From: Cerioporus squamosus
Taxonomy: Eukaryota; Basidiomycota; Agaricomycetes; Polyporales; Polyporaceae
Reading direction: 5' to 3'
Length of the DNA: 64,000 nucleotides
Assembly (NCBI GenBank): GCA_022592435.1
Contig: JABYQS010000018.1
Location: 327,177 to 391,176, forward strand
Part shown: positions 34,682 through 47,403 of the stretch, piece after piece
Layout of the letters: every line of letters begins with the position of its first letter
Numbering within the stretch: position 1 is the stretch's first letter
The notes under the pieces: model-generated
Told to the model about the DNA's origin: nothing
The model's input: the letters and a program-made list of their open reading frames with translations, nothing else
Databases searched by the model: none
Position numbers and translations under genes: made by a program

Positions 34682-36215
34682 GACCGGCGGCCTGCGTGGT
34701 TCCTTGGCGTTATGTCACCTCTGTCTCGTGTATCCCGAAATTGTCGTTATGTACACGTGCACCTTCCGGTGTTCAGTACCTCATCTATCCCAAAGGCATT
34801 GCTAGTCATCACAGCATAGCGTAGCTATAGCAATGCAGGAATGGTGATTGCAAACATTGGCACTCGATATCGCAAGCATACCGTCATTGGGCTCATGCAA
34901 TTGCTGCGCTTGAACGTGTACTCAAGTGGCGGTCCTTGGCCGCGGACATAACCTCAATGCACGAGATCGGACCACTTAGTCAAGTTGAGCGACGTGCTCG
35001 AAACGCAATTATACCCAGCTTAGAAAGCGGGAGTCTTCAGGTCTGACGGAGGTCCATGTAGTCAAGCACATAGAACTTCAGATCGGTAAATGGTGTGGGA
35101 GATGATTGGAGTCGCGGTTAAGTACTCTCGCAACCCGGTCCTGGAATTCAGGATTCTGGAGATGAAGACCATCCGCCGATATCGATTCGTCTCGTTGTAA
35201 AGTCGACAGATAGCGTCCGAGTGGTTACCCGGTTACACCTTGATGTACCGGCAAATCCCAGCATAGCGTGATGTCAATCGTCGTGAGTCAGTCCCAGTGC
35301 TCTATATCTGGGACTCTTCTGGCCCTACTCTGCATGGCTGTGTTGTGGGCTAGCTGTCCATGTACCCCGGCATTTGTGTGGCAATACTCTTGCCGACTCG
35401 TCGTCGACCGTTGACGATGTACGTACCTGTCGGCGTGCCGATGTGCATCGGAAGAATGGATTACTCAGCGCGCTCGGCGTTTCCGTGTCCCACAGTACTA
35501 AACTCCTCGAGGGGGCTGGGCTGAATTGATCGTTCCGTATCTGGCCATGAACGTGAGTCTCTAGGACTTACGATGAGGATTCCCAGTCGAGGACCTGTCT
35601 CCGACGATTTCTCGGCCGTCCGGAGCATCCTTGACAATTCAGAGCTAGAGCATGATAGCTAGATCTAGCTTGGGACACCAGAAACGGTGCCGGACGAGCG
35701 GTACCGGCAGTGCGCTTGCCAGTACAGGGTACTTACTCTGTCACAGCAGCATTGCGGCTACGACTTGCCTTCTTGCGAAAGCAAGACGTCACGCATCGCG
35801 TGGTCATACTTAATGGTGGGAAACGACCGCTAGCGCTTGAACTGACCTTCATGTTCCAGACTCTCACTGCCAGGGTAAGTAGAGAGGACATACGCAGCGG
35901 GTCAGATCGCACAGCTCAAGCTTACTAGCTGCCAGATACTCCGCGTACCTTTGCCCGCCGTTTTTGTAACGCGCACTTACCTGGACACTGTCACTGTCTC
36001 ACAGCGCGACAGTTTCCAGGAAGCAGAGGAGGGAGGAGAGGGACGGAAGCGCTGGCGCGTCGCATGTCGGCCGTGGCGACGCGTTTTCGGCGTCTACCGG
36101 GTAAAGCGCAAGTTGTTGCTGAGCCTCTGTGGCTCTTCCTCTGCACGACCACCTCCACGACTTCACATTTCAAGCGGGATTCGTGGTGCGCTACGGCGTG
36201 CCGAACACGGTTCTA
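34682..36215. other. No gene supported
   Basis: From 34840 to 35700 there is no open frame of note. A frame at 35710-35928 ends at a possible donor (GTAAGT near 35876) but has no motif. The final 300 bp lead into the VPS1-like fragment and its CTC tract. Confidence 0.45.
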
Positions 36216-36270
36216 CTCCTCCTCCTCCTCCTCCTCCTCCTCCTCCTCCTCCTCCTCCTCCTCCTCCTCT
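36216..36270 (+). repeat. (CTC)18 microsatellite before the VPS1-like ATG
   Basis: An almost pure CTC tract of about 55 bp ends 29 bp before the ATG. Pyrimidine tracts are common in leaders of highly expressed fungal genes, so it may be a real 5' leader feature of the parent gene. Confidence 0.9.
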
Positions 36271-36298
36271 TCACGACCCCGCACTCTCTTTGCCCGCC

Positions 36299-37356
<1,058 letters not shown>

Positions 37357-37357
37357 G

Positions 37358-39243
37358 GTTCCTCGATGTCAAGTCGGACCACATCATCAAGCTCAAGCCG
37401 GAAGACCCGGTGAGGAGCTTGGAGATAATATGTAGGTACCGGCTAGGATCTCTCTAACGGCACGATGTATGACCCATTCCGTGTACGCGCCGTCCCAGAG
37501 CCAAAATGGTCATTTTCGTAGCCGCGGACGTCGAGCACGACAGAACGAGGGAGGACGAGCATCTTGCCTGCACCTGGAAGGTGGCAGGAAGGGGTCGAGG
37601 ACGCGAAATTGCCTCGAAGATCAACGAAGATTACGCTCGACGGCCGGAGCGCGAAGTTGCGAGCCGCGGGCAACGGTGCGACGCACTTGCATCGCTCGCT
37701 CACGATCCACAGCACCTATGCCGAGGAGTGTAGGCTCATGCATGCACACATCCTTTCTGCACCGGACTAACACGTGAACCCTGCTCGTCACTAGCGACCA
37801 ATATCGCCTGGTGCAAATTGGGCAGGAGCCGCAGCTGTCCTCGGTTGGGTTACCTCCTCCTCCTCATCGCCACTCTACCCGGAATGCGACGTCGACAAGA
37901 CTGTGCTGCATCTCCGCACCTGCGGTTCAGGACGCCATGCGGATGTTCGTTCAGCGTCCGCGTCCTGCTGGCTGATTAAAGAAATTTAAACGCCCGGCCC
38001 TGCTGGAGTATGAGTGCACGTTTCACCGATGTTCCCGTCTGTGAATTCGGTGAGTAGCCCGTCCTCAGCCTCTGTGTAATCGAGGATGAATTAACGTTGG
38101 CTCCTTACACGTGGTCGATCACGAGCCGCTGTCGACGTCAGTACCGGTCCTGCGTGAGAAGTACGATGGTATGTACCGTCCTCTTATGTCGCCGCCTATG
38201 GTACTGATGCTCTTCAGCTGGTAGGATGACATAACGAGTCTCAGTCTCAAGCTGCCGACCCAGTATCAAGCTGTGGCCTGCGACACCGCGTGAGGTCTGG
38301 GTTAACGTCCACCTCATAAGACTCGGAGGCAGTTTCCGGGAGCACGAGCGAGAGCTTGCCTCCATCGCCATGCAAATTCATTAGTGAGTAGTTACAGGGT
38401 CTGTCCCGCAATATCGCCGCTGACTTGTGCTACCCATAGCTATAGTCGGGTTTCTCGAGGAAACGAAGAGAAGCACGCGAGTTTTTGCCTCCCCGCATCC
38501 CATCACAATATCGACCAAGTTCGTCATGCCACTCACACTGTCGTATAGGTTGTCGGGCACATACATTTCTGTTACTACTTAACCTCGTCGGCGCTGCGCT
38601 AAAAATCTGTATGGTACGCCAACTCTGTGCAGTCCAAGATATTAACACCCCCGTCCAGAGCCTAAAACGCTTGGCCCCTTCCATCCCACATTTCTTGGTC
38701 CTCCTCCTGGTCCTTATTTTGCTCGGGTCCCTCCTCATGGTGTCCTTCCTGCGGATGCGTGAATCGCTGCATTGGGAGCTCGCTAGAGATCAATCAGTGC
38801 CACTGTGTCATGAATGATGAAGTATCTGAGCCTTACGCCGCTTTCATACGTTTATTCTCACTCTCCTCCGGCTCGTCCAGATTCCTCTTCCTATAGATTC
38901 TTGGTTCCCTAGGCAGTCATCATGTCATTAGTAGCTCTCTGGATAGTCTGACGCGAATAATCACATCACTGTGACTTGATGGATGGCGGGCAACTTCTGG
39001 ACATCGCTTTGCCTTGGCATGGCACCATGAGTGCTTTTCGTAGGAGATTAAGATAGTTCCTCACTGTTGAGATGAGTCCCTGATCTGCCGTGAGCTAGCA
39101 TTCGCGGCCTCCTCCTGCACCGCCGGTAGAGGGTGAGGTGGTCCTGACGTGACAGGGACCTGAGTGGGAACGATTGCGTTCAACTTGCGCAATTTGAGAC
39201 TAGAGGTCATTCAGTTTCGCGACACCACTTGCGAAGTCAAGAC
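37358..39243. other. No firm gene; one possible exon remnant
   Basis: Around 38009-38385 a plus-strand chain with splice-like signals reads DHEPLSTSVPVLREKYD, DDITSLSLKLPTQYQAVACD and VWVNVHLIRLGGSFREHERE. This looks protein-like but is broken by a stop and a frame change, and I do not recognise it. The rest (37400-38000, 38400-39243) shows nothing I can name. Confidence 0.35.
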
Positions 39244-40797
39244 TTACTGATGTAGAAGCTGATAGAGCACCCACATAACGTCGTCTGTCCAAGCTGCCCA
39301 AGTATCATGGTCCATGGTGTGAAGCTTATCGATGTGGGTAACGTATGGGGAGCAGGACCTGAGCCCGAGCAGAGTATGGAAGATAACTTGGCGAGCCCGA
39401 TTCCAAAACGGATACCAATCGCCGGGTGAGGTATTTATGGGATATAGCATGGTCCGAGGATGTACGCTTGCCGTATTCATGTCTACAAGGCGGCATTGTG
39501 GCTGTAGATCTAACCACCTCGATATCCAGTCCGTTGGAGAGACGTACTCTGGGGCATGCACGATGTGATGCAGACTCCCGTTTCCGCTAGTCTGAGGCTG
39601 GAAGTGCCGTCATGAACAATTATCCACCATAAACCAACACCATGAGCAACGCACCGATTCCTCGACGATTCCAACTACAAGCACAGCCGCGCGTACAAGT
39701 TGTTGCCACTTGGGAACATTCAGAGGGAGATAGAGTCTCCTTATGATATCCCCGAAGTCATCAAGAGAGGCGTATGCCATCACTTCCGAAGCAGCGATAT
39801 AGACAGAGTATTGCATAACAGTGCCCTCGGCATCTGAGTTCGGTCGAGATTCATCGGACAGCTGTAAGCCATCGACGCCATGATCAGTCACTCAATGAGG
39901 TCAGAGGACAAAGAGGAGTCACTGACTTGGCGTGGAACCACCTGCTGGAGGAACATCTCCCTCGGCATGTTCCGGTCTGACGCGATGGAACGGACGTACT
40001 GCCATCTAGCGTCATCTGGAGCGACGCTTGAGGCTGGTACGAGCTGGTTTGTGTGGAGTGAATGTCTTCACGAGTCGAAGGCTTCATGAGAGATGAGCGC
40101 GTGCCATGGATGGTCGGATGGGCTGAGACGTTTCTGGGAATTAGCATACGTGGCCTCGCAGGGTGAGAAGGTCTGACCTGGGTTGTGCGAGAAGGCTTGT
40201 GACATTCCCGCTGTTGCGCTCAGTGTGGATGCAGGAGTGCTCGACTGCAAATTGATTTGATTGTTAGATCCATGCTTACTGGAAGATAGACGGATACTTG
40301 CAGAGGACCATAGTGCGGCACGTAGGTTTGAACGGTCTCTTTGTTCGCCGAGACCGTATGAGCGATTGCCGACAATCTGCTGATGCGGCGTCAGTATAAC
40401 CGAGGGTGCGCCGTATCGACTGGAGTTCGTGTTGCTGGTAGTCGACGCCCAAGAGAAATCCATCGCCGCCGGGTTGGTGGCTGCGGTGATCGGCGGAGCG
40501 TTAACTGAGCGACCTACGGGTGCCACCATTCCAGGAGCTGCAGGCTGATGCGTGCGCGGATCTCTGGAAGCACGTAAAGCGTTGAGCGGCGAGGCGTGGT
40601 GGGGAGTCGGAGTTGGGTGAACGTTGGGTGAAACTTGCTGGAATGCCCAGTCGTAACTTGCCTCGCGATTATGGGAGGAAACGCTCTATGTAACAGTCAG
40701 TTGCGCGTAACACACGGTCGTAAGAGAGACTCGCCTGATCAGACATGCTGGAGAGCGACCGAGCGTCCCAGTCGAAAGCAGCAGTGTCCCTGTTCAT
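39244..40797 (-). CDS. Unrecognised multi-exon protein with Ser/Asn-rich N-terminus
   Basis: Exon 1 (40797-40735, MNRDTAAFDWDARSLSSMSDQ) is joined by a 49-bp GC-AG intron (40734-40686) to a Ser/Pro/Asn-rich exon with PGMVAPVGRS and QQIVGNRSYGLGEQRDRSN. Later exons carry DARWQYVRSIASDRNMPREM, then VMQYSVYIAASEVMAYASL with DIIRRLYLPLNVPKWQQL. The last exon reads HAPEYVSPTDWISRWLDL...WYPFWNRARQVIFHTLLG and ends LLHQ at 39244. The last intron (GTGCGT...TTCCAG, 57 bp) fits in phase. Middle exon limits (about 40140-39890) are unsure. The low-complexity N-terminus followed by an ordered helical C-terminus resembles many fungal regulators, but I cannot name a domain. Confidence 0.55.
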
Positions 40798-41630
40798 GGT
40801 GAAGAGGGGAATGGGACGACGTGCCCGAATCCAATGCTCTTATATATCTGCTGTGCCTCGGTATGAGTTCAGCTCATAAGTTTCCATACCGCTTATCTAG
40901 CCATGAACTTCAGCGCACAGACGACATTCGCGGCCACGGAAGAACACCATGCTTGACAACTGCCATAAGCGCGCGTAGCTTCTCGAGCTCGACGCTGACG
41001 AGTCTACAGAAGTTCCGTATTCAGCTATATATTAGCTTGTATGTATCTGAGCAGCATGCGGACAGAGCACCTGCTATTCAGAGCCATGCTCAGCTCGAGC
41101 TCTTCCCGACAGAGCTTCCGGATCGGGATCGTAGCGGCGATAGGACTCGGAGGGTTCAAGTCCACTGCCGCTGAGTTCAACGTTAGGTAACGAAGATGGC
41201 AACTCTTTGCATCGTTGCGTTCGGTCCGATCCAAGTGCGACTCGGACCTGCAGCTGGCATAGCAAACGAGATAGCTTGAGGTCTACTAGAGAGTCCGAGT
41301 CAGGGTGCTGCGGCGCGCTACCTTAAGCTTCCATGTATGGGATGTGTAGCGGCCAGATTCGAATCTGGTTTGAGCGCCTCCGCGCGGAACGCAGCTGCAG
41401 GCCTCCATTGCGAGCTCAGGCCCAGGTCTCAACTACCCACATTCACTCGAATTCACAGCAACATGACATCATTCCAGCGATCGCCTTCAAGGTTCAAGGT
41501 TCAGCGTAGTGCACGATTGTCGCTGGGCTGATGATGGCAGCTGTGCCACTCGTTGTGCCACTCGGTGAGCATTACCGGGTGCGCATGCCGCTGCTACTCG
41601 TCTTCTCCAGCTAGCTTATGATGGCCTCCT
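40798..41630. other. Shared upstream region of two divergent genes
   Basis: About 1 kb separates the start codons at 40797 (minus) and 41799 (plus). Short frames in it have no motif. It should hold both promoters. A palindrome CCAGATTCGAATCTGG lies near 41351. Confidence 0.45.
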
Positions 41631-41677
41631 TCGGAAACGGCCAGCTCGGAAACGGCCAGGTACAGTCGGAAACGGCC
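41631..41677 (+). promoter_or_regulatory. Three direct copies of TCGGAAACGGCC
   Basis: Identical 12-mers start at 41631, 41646 and 41666, 120-170 bp upstream of the ATG at 41799. Each holds two CGG triplets in direct orientation, three bases apart. CGG triplets are the half-sites of fungal Zn2Cys6 regulators, so this may be an operator for the downstream gene. That reading is inference. Confidence 0.45.
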
Positions 41678-41798
41678 GCTCTCAGCTCGTGGTCATTTCC
41701 TACCCGTCGCCCCTCCTCGGGGCGGAGAGTATTTGAAGTCTGTCTCTGGCGCACCCTGACCGCACCTCCCAGAGTTTTCCCTCGTATCTTATCACGCA

Positions 41799-43247
41799 AT
41801 GAACGACTCTAGCAAATCATCTGCCAGCGAGGGCCCTTGGGAGAAGGTACGGCTCACCGTCATCACGTTCTTCATTGCTCATGCTCGTTGTATCGCAACA
41901 GGGGGCGTCGGGAGCCGTATGGCGCACAAAGAAGAATGGCGGCATCACGGTCCTATATCCTCGTAAGCCCCGGTCAGTACAGGTGTTGGGCAGGACTACA
42001 CCAGCGCGTGCCATTCGCGCTCAGGCTGTTCTCGACTACTACGCGCAGAAGGTCGGCGTCGTTCCATTGTCACTGTATATGCTACGAATGAGCTGCTGAC
42101 CAATCCCTCAGCAGGTTGTAACGCCGCAGAAGATAGCCAAAAGGCCTCCTAGTCAGCGTGGCGCTGTCTCCGCTCCCACATCGTCCCAAAATGAGACGGC
42201 GCATCCCTCCTTCACTCCGTCTCCTGCCGAGCCACGGGACTTTGGCTTGCAGGCTTCGACCCCAAGCTACGCTCAGGTATATCGTGGAACGCCGGCAGAC
42301 ATGACGTCGCAGTACCCTGCCGACACTCGCCGCTTCCCACCCTACCAGCCACCACCGTCCTCGACAGCCGGCAGTACTAGTGTGCCTGCGCAACGTTCGC
42401 TCGATGCCGCGCATACGACTTATAGCTATTCCCAACCTCAGTACCACCAGGCGCCTCCCACAACGAACACAGATACGGCCGCGCAGTACCCAGGCGAGCC
42501 TCACAGCGTGCAGATTCACTCTTCCAGATCGCCGCCGCCGCCCTCGGGCCCTGCAGCGGACATAGATGGGTCTTCGCGGTATGTTGTCGACAGTCACCGC
42601 GTCCAACTATACCAGCAGCCTCCTACGACATCCACAAGTATGGCGGCCGACGCCAACCTTGTCCAATCCTACCCTCATCACCCTTCGACGTTGTCTTCGA
42701 ATGAACGTGTAGACGACCAGCACGTTCAGCCCTACGTGCGACAGCCTTCGATGCCGTCCATGCCCTCATCCGTGCAGTCCTACGACGACGCCTATCGTCC
42801 GAACGGGCAAGTGCAGACTTACCAGCAGTCGCAGTCCTCCTTCCCCACGGCGGCTCACGCACAACGGTCTGACCATGGTGCCACACTATCCATGGCGACC
42901 GGACAGATTGTGACGACGGGAAGTTCTCACCGTGGCGATACCAGCATCAGCGGTAACAGCTCTAGCTGGCAGCAGGTATGTCAAGCTTTACTGTTACTAC
43001 ACACACCGGGAGCACTTGTCGATAACTCGCACTTATTCAGGGCGGCGCCCCGATGTCGAATATAGAAGCGCAGCCACGCTTTCGGCAGTCGGAGCAGGTA
43101 TGCAACAGCTCTACACCATACAGATATGTCGACTGATCTACTGCCAAGCCGATCATAGCTGGCTTAGAATCACTGGCAAACTTCGATCTCTTACCTTCGG
43201 ACCAAACTTATACCTCTGCTTCGCAGTTGATGCCGCAGTACTCGTAG
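41799..43247 (+). CDS. Gln/Ser/Pro/Tyr-rich protein, five exons, 378 aa
   Basis: Exons 41799-41846, 41902-42051, 42115-42975, 43041-43097 and 43227-43247 all join in phase 0. The first two exons encode a short ordered start (MNDSSKSSASEGPWEK; SGAVWRTKKNGGITVLYP; AIRAQAVLDYYAQK). The 287-codon third exon is low complexity, rich in Gln, Ser, Pro, Tyr and Thr with repeated YQQ and VQ.Y motifs. Such composition is common in transcription activators and condensate-forming fungal proteins. I see no known DNA-binding domain. It is divergent from the gene at 40797, and three CGG-pair boxes lie upstream. Confidence 0.7.
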
Positions 43248-43972
43248 CGACTACTTACACCTATCCACTTGAATGCAAGGCTTCGTGTCAGATTGTAGAT
43301 GGAGTGCAGCTCGGTCCGCGCGTCTGCAAACTCGCCGTTCCGTATCCTGCTTGCCTGTTACTCTTGCGCCGCGCGACCTCTACGCTCTTCGCTGTCTCTG
43401 CATCGTCGTTGCTTGCTTTTCTGCCCCAGCATTGCGCCGCGACATAGTTCGCTATAGGTTTCCCAAATCAGAGCATCTATCGTCTGGTGACCTATGGAAT
43501 GCTCGCTGGACGGACCTCGCCGTCCTGGCTATCCTCCGCATATGCGCGCGTGTCGTTCCATTCGCAAGAAAACCTGGCAAGTCAGCGTATCTTCTTGCAC
43601 TAGCACCGGCCGTGCAGGCTTTGCGTCCGACCAGCTGTCGAGAGCGTTTGCGAGCATAGTTTGCCGACGTTGCAGAGGCCGCCGGACACGTCCTCAAGAA
43701 TGTCGTGGTCAGTTGCGGCCCTCGACATCCACGAGGCGCCCGCGCCCCCAAGAGGCACCGCGCAGATGAGCGCAGATGATCTTATCTGTTCGGCGTCCCT
43801 GTGCTCTCTTATCGGCAGCGCGGACGTCTCGGTCGCACATCTTCGACTTCATCCGCGACAGCGAGCAAAGTTCGAGAGCGATGGTCCCGGTCATGGCCCG
43901 CCCTCCGATGCTGCTGACTCTCTCTCAGCCCGAAACTTATCTTTCTCTTCGCTCGATTTTCCCCTTGACACC
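43248..43972. other. No gene supported
   Basis: Overlapping frames on both strands without motif. The part just before 43973 would be the promoter or leader of the epsin-like copy. Confidence 0.45.
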
Positions 43973-45168
43973 GTGTCCCTCCAGACTCTCGCCAGGAGCG
44001 CGTTGCGCATCGCCCAAAACTATACTAGGGGCTACTCGCATACCCAGACCAAGATCCGGAACGCGACATGTAACGACCCATGGCCACCATCCGGGAAGAA
44101 TATGTACGAGCTCGCGCAGATGACGTTCAACGAGTGAGTCGAATCTCACACTACCAGCTTCCTCGGTGTCTTGACATGCGTGCAGAATTGACATCGTCGA
44201 GATCATGAAGGTCATGGACAAGAGGCCAAACGACAAGGGCAAAATTTGGAGACACGTCTTCAAGGTGAGTGGCCAAGTCACACTCGGGGCCCCGCCGTCT
44301 CATACTCGAACATCTCATCCCATACACATCCGTGCACCCAGGCTCTCGTCGTGCTCGACTACCTCCTTCACTCCGACTGGGAGAACGTCATGCACTACTG
44401 CGAAGACAACCTGTACGAGATCTTGACCCTCCGCGAGTTCCAGTACATCGACGGCGAGGGCCGCGGCGAGGGCGTGAACCTCCGCCGCAAGGCTGCAGAC
44501 GTCATTAACCTACTCACGGACAGGCAGCGTCTGTACCGCGAGCGACACGCGCGCGCACCCATGCGCGACTGCATGATGACCCGCTCCCGCAAATCGAACG
44601 ACACCGATTCGGACGACGAGTGGCCACCCGCAGGCGACCGCTGCCGAATGGACCGGATAGTGCCGCGGGCGGGAAGAAGGAGAACGAGGAGCTGCGGAGG
44701 GCGATCAAGGAGAGCAAGAAGAGCGCGGCTATGGCGAAGAAGACCGCGGAGGATGAAGATCTGGATCGCGCGATTCAGCTGACCCAGGAGGACGAGAAGC
44801 GGTGGAGAAGGCTGGTCGAGGAGAACGCTGCTGCGCTCTTCGATGTCAACTATCAGCTGTACGTCTCTTGGGTGAACTGTCTGTGGTCGGGCCCTGCCCT
44901 CGGTGCGCAAGCGCTCGCCGATGCCTCCCTGCCCCTGCAGTACATCCAGCCCCAATTCACGTTTATGTGCTCAGCCCTAGGTCACGTCCATCCAGCCTCA
45001 GTACAAGTCGTTCAACCACTACCTCCTAGCAGCGCAGCAGGAAACAATGCAGGTACGTCTTACAACGTCCCAGTCCTCCTTGTATGCACTAATGGCACCT
45101 TCCCGCAGGCCAAGTACATGCTCCAGCAAGCCGAACATGTACAGCTGCTGCAGATGCAGGCACAATAA
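43973..45168 (+). pseudogene. Epsin-like ENTH-domain gene, probably broken copy
   Basis: The ENTH domain is clear: SLQTLARSALRIAQNY, KIRNATCNDPWPPSG, VEIMKVMDKRPNDKGKIWRH and VVLDYLLHSDWENVMHYC, followed by FQYIDGEGRG and VINLLTDRQRL. Two ubiquitin-interacting motifs follow (EELRRAIKESKKSA; DEDLDRAIQLTQED). A Gln-rich tail ends MLQQAEHVQLLQMQAQ. Epsins bind PIP2 and ubiquitinated cargo during clathrin-mediated endocytosis. Three defects are visible. The residue before SLQTL, normally the start Met, is GTG. The ENTH and UIM parts are in different frames with no room for an intron (break at about 44600-44640). The protein stops before the NPF motifs usual in epsins. The introns are kept. An alternative upstream start exon cannot be ruled out. 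Confidence 0.75.
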
Positions 45169-45494
45169 GTCCTCGCTGGCTTCTTCCTGCAACAGCTCGA
45201 ACCCCAGCCCCAGCCCCAAGCTCGTCCTCGGCGTCGTCTGTACGACTACAGCGCGGACTCAATAGCTCGTGCTGTCCTCTTGCTCCTTCCACCTCTCTCC
45301 CTGTCGTCTCCTGTACCCCGAGAGCACAACACATGACGGCCAGACAAGTTCCAGGAGCTTACCTCGTCCACGACTTGCACCATTCCGCCCTCTGCTCTCT
45401 CGTGCCCTGCAAGAGCACAAACAAGCCCAGCGTGACGAGCTGCCAGAGCCTGGTGCACTGCCCACTAGCTGCGGGCGCTCGGACGCGCCGCCGA

Positions 45495-46201
45495 ACTACG
45501 CCTATACGTTGCACCGTCACCCATCCCGCTCAGCACCAGCTGCGAGCTGACCGAGGGGGGGATCAAGCAGTACGTCGAGTGGTACGGCACCACCGCGCGC
45601 AACACAACAAGCGTACGGACGAGTACGGAGGCTCCGTCGAGAATTGCTCGCGTTTCGCTCTCGAAGCTTTTAGCCCTGGAGGTCTTCAACTCCGTTGTCA
45701 CTGCCGTTGGCCCGAAGAAGACGGGTATCCGGCTGGCTCTTTCACAGTTACTAAGGTTCATGCTTTCGTGGCATATGCGCGCGGGTTTGTATACTGACGA
45801 GAAGCGACCATTAGGCATGGGCATGAAGAACCCTGTTCCGACGTTCTCCCATGACACCGAGCAGTTCAAGTAGAAGCATTCCGAACTCGCGTGCATCCAC
45901 ATCATTACTCCAGCTTGCCCGTGAAAGCGTTGCCTGAGGGTAAGTTGGTGGAGCCAGACTTCCTTTACGAGCTTTGGTCTCTTCATATGCTTATCAGCAC
46001 CGGATGGTACGCGATTATCGTCCCCCGTTACACATCCCGACGTGTCGCTCACGAGCCGACTTGCAGGCCGACCTCGTCTACCGTCTGCGCGAGAACATCA
46101 TGCTGAACAAGCCCCAGCAGGACACGTTCTACCTGCCGATGCTAGAGCAGGGCTACTACGACTTATCGTTCTCGGCACAGTTCCTCAAGTCGCAACTGTA
46201 A
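45495..46201 (+). pseudogene. Old-yellow-enzyme-type NADH:flavin oxidoreductase remnant
   Basis: Only the C-terminal half is present. Recognisable pieces are LTEGGIKQYVEWYGTTA, NKRTDEYGGSVENCSRFALE, VTAVGPKKTGIRLAL, GMGMKNPVPTFSHD, ELACIHI and ADLVYRLRENIMLN followed by QDTFYLP and the end KSQL. Between TTAR and NKRTDEYGG about 30 residues normally present are missing, including the HxxN motif that binds the substrate. There is also a duplicated or inserted stretch after FALE, a TAG stop after TEQFK and several frame changes. These FMN enzymes reduce activated C=C bonds; this copy cannot. Convergent sequence downstream is not recognised. Confidence 0.75.
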
Positions 46202-47403
46202 AGGATTGAAGTATATGGAGTGACGAGTGCCACTCTAGATCTTGCAGCAGCTGCTGTCTGGACAGCACACATGACGCACCATATAATATCCCATCTAAAC
46301 CAGCTCTGGCGCAAAGTATCGGTGATGCCTTCCTCGCACGTCTCCACCGCGAGGTACGGGAACAGGCTGTCCAGGAACCCGGCCATCCGCCGCCCCTCGT
46401 GGCACGCATCGTACCCGTTGGGCTACCGCAGCGTCTGCAACGAATGTCGCCGGGCGCGCAGCTCAAGCGACGACTCTGGGGTTGGGGGAGCGTAGTCGCG
46501 CGCGTAGAGCTGTATGCGGAGGAAGCAGAGTTGGGGCCGCGTTCTTGGCGAGGTGTCACTGCAATCTCTTCACACTTTCCCCTCCAGCGAATCATCAAGA
46601 TCCCCGCTGCCTCAGCACCTCCGGGTGCTCTCCCGTGGACTAGATACTCGGTCTACGAGTCGTAACGTCGTTCGGGATGGGCTAGCGAGCAGTTTTGCGG
46701 ATGGATGGCTCACCGTCGGGTCGGATGTACCTCGGCGGTGGAAGCGCTCGGGTGCGTCTGGAGTCGGCGAACTAGTACTCTGCCACCTCTGGGAGTCTCG
46801 AGGTGCAGCTGCTTTGGCCCTCGGTAGGACAACAGGGTGATGCCTGCTACTTACATGGCGGATGCCTGCGAGTCTCTCGAGATGGATGCCTGCAAGTGCC
46901 GCGTCCTCCGAGACTCTAGCCTTGCGGATGCCTGTCCACTCGACAGATGTATGCGGAATGCTACAGGATGGTAACCCGTGGAGGCCGATTTGGTCTGTAT
47001 TGTGGCTCATGCTCGAACTAGAGGACTAGCATCTGAGATAAAGGAGCCATTCCTGTTGTAGGTGTGGCTGCTGGGCACAATACTGTACCTGCTCCCTTAC
47101 TTTCTATAAGGATGAGCCACGATGACTCTTCTGTGGGGATGCCATGTAAGTAGATTTTGTGGTAGTAGACACCTGTACCTTATCTCTACCAAAATATTAC
47201 CTCCTCCTCCTCCTCCTCGAGCGCGGTGGGAGTGGAGATGTTGGCATTGGCCGACTTTGCGAGAGCGGGAGGATCTGGTCATCTGTGATCATGAGGAGCA
47301 CGGGCAGCTCGGACGACAGCGTGCATGTGAAGCTCACGATCGAGGTGGCCGGGGGAGCAGCAAGTTGGTGTAGACCTTCCTGTAGTCGAGCTGCAGCACT
47401 GTT
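46202..47403. other. No gene supported
   Basis: A minus-strand frame at 46185-46598 looks partly protein-like (MAGFLDSLFPYLAVETCEEG) but I cannot place it. At 46860-46935 the word GCGGATGCCTG/GATGCCTGCAAG recurs. A (CCT)n tract lies at 47201-47219. The last bases before 47404 lead into an older transposon end. Confidence 0.4.

Noticed and set aside
41340..41375. tRNA-like arm (CCAGATTCGAATCTGG)
   Set aside because: The palindrome resembles a T-arm, but no matching acceptor, D or anticodon arms surround it. A GGGTTCGACCC near 20813 fails for the same reason.
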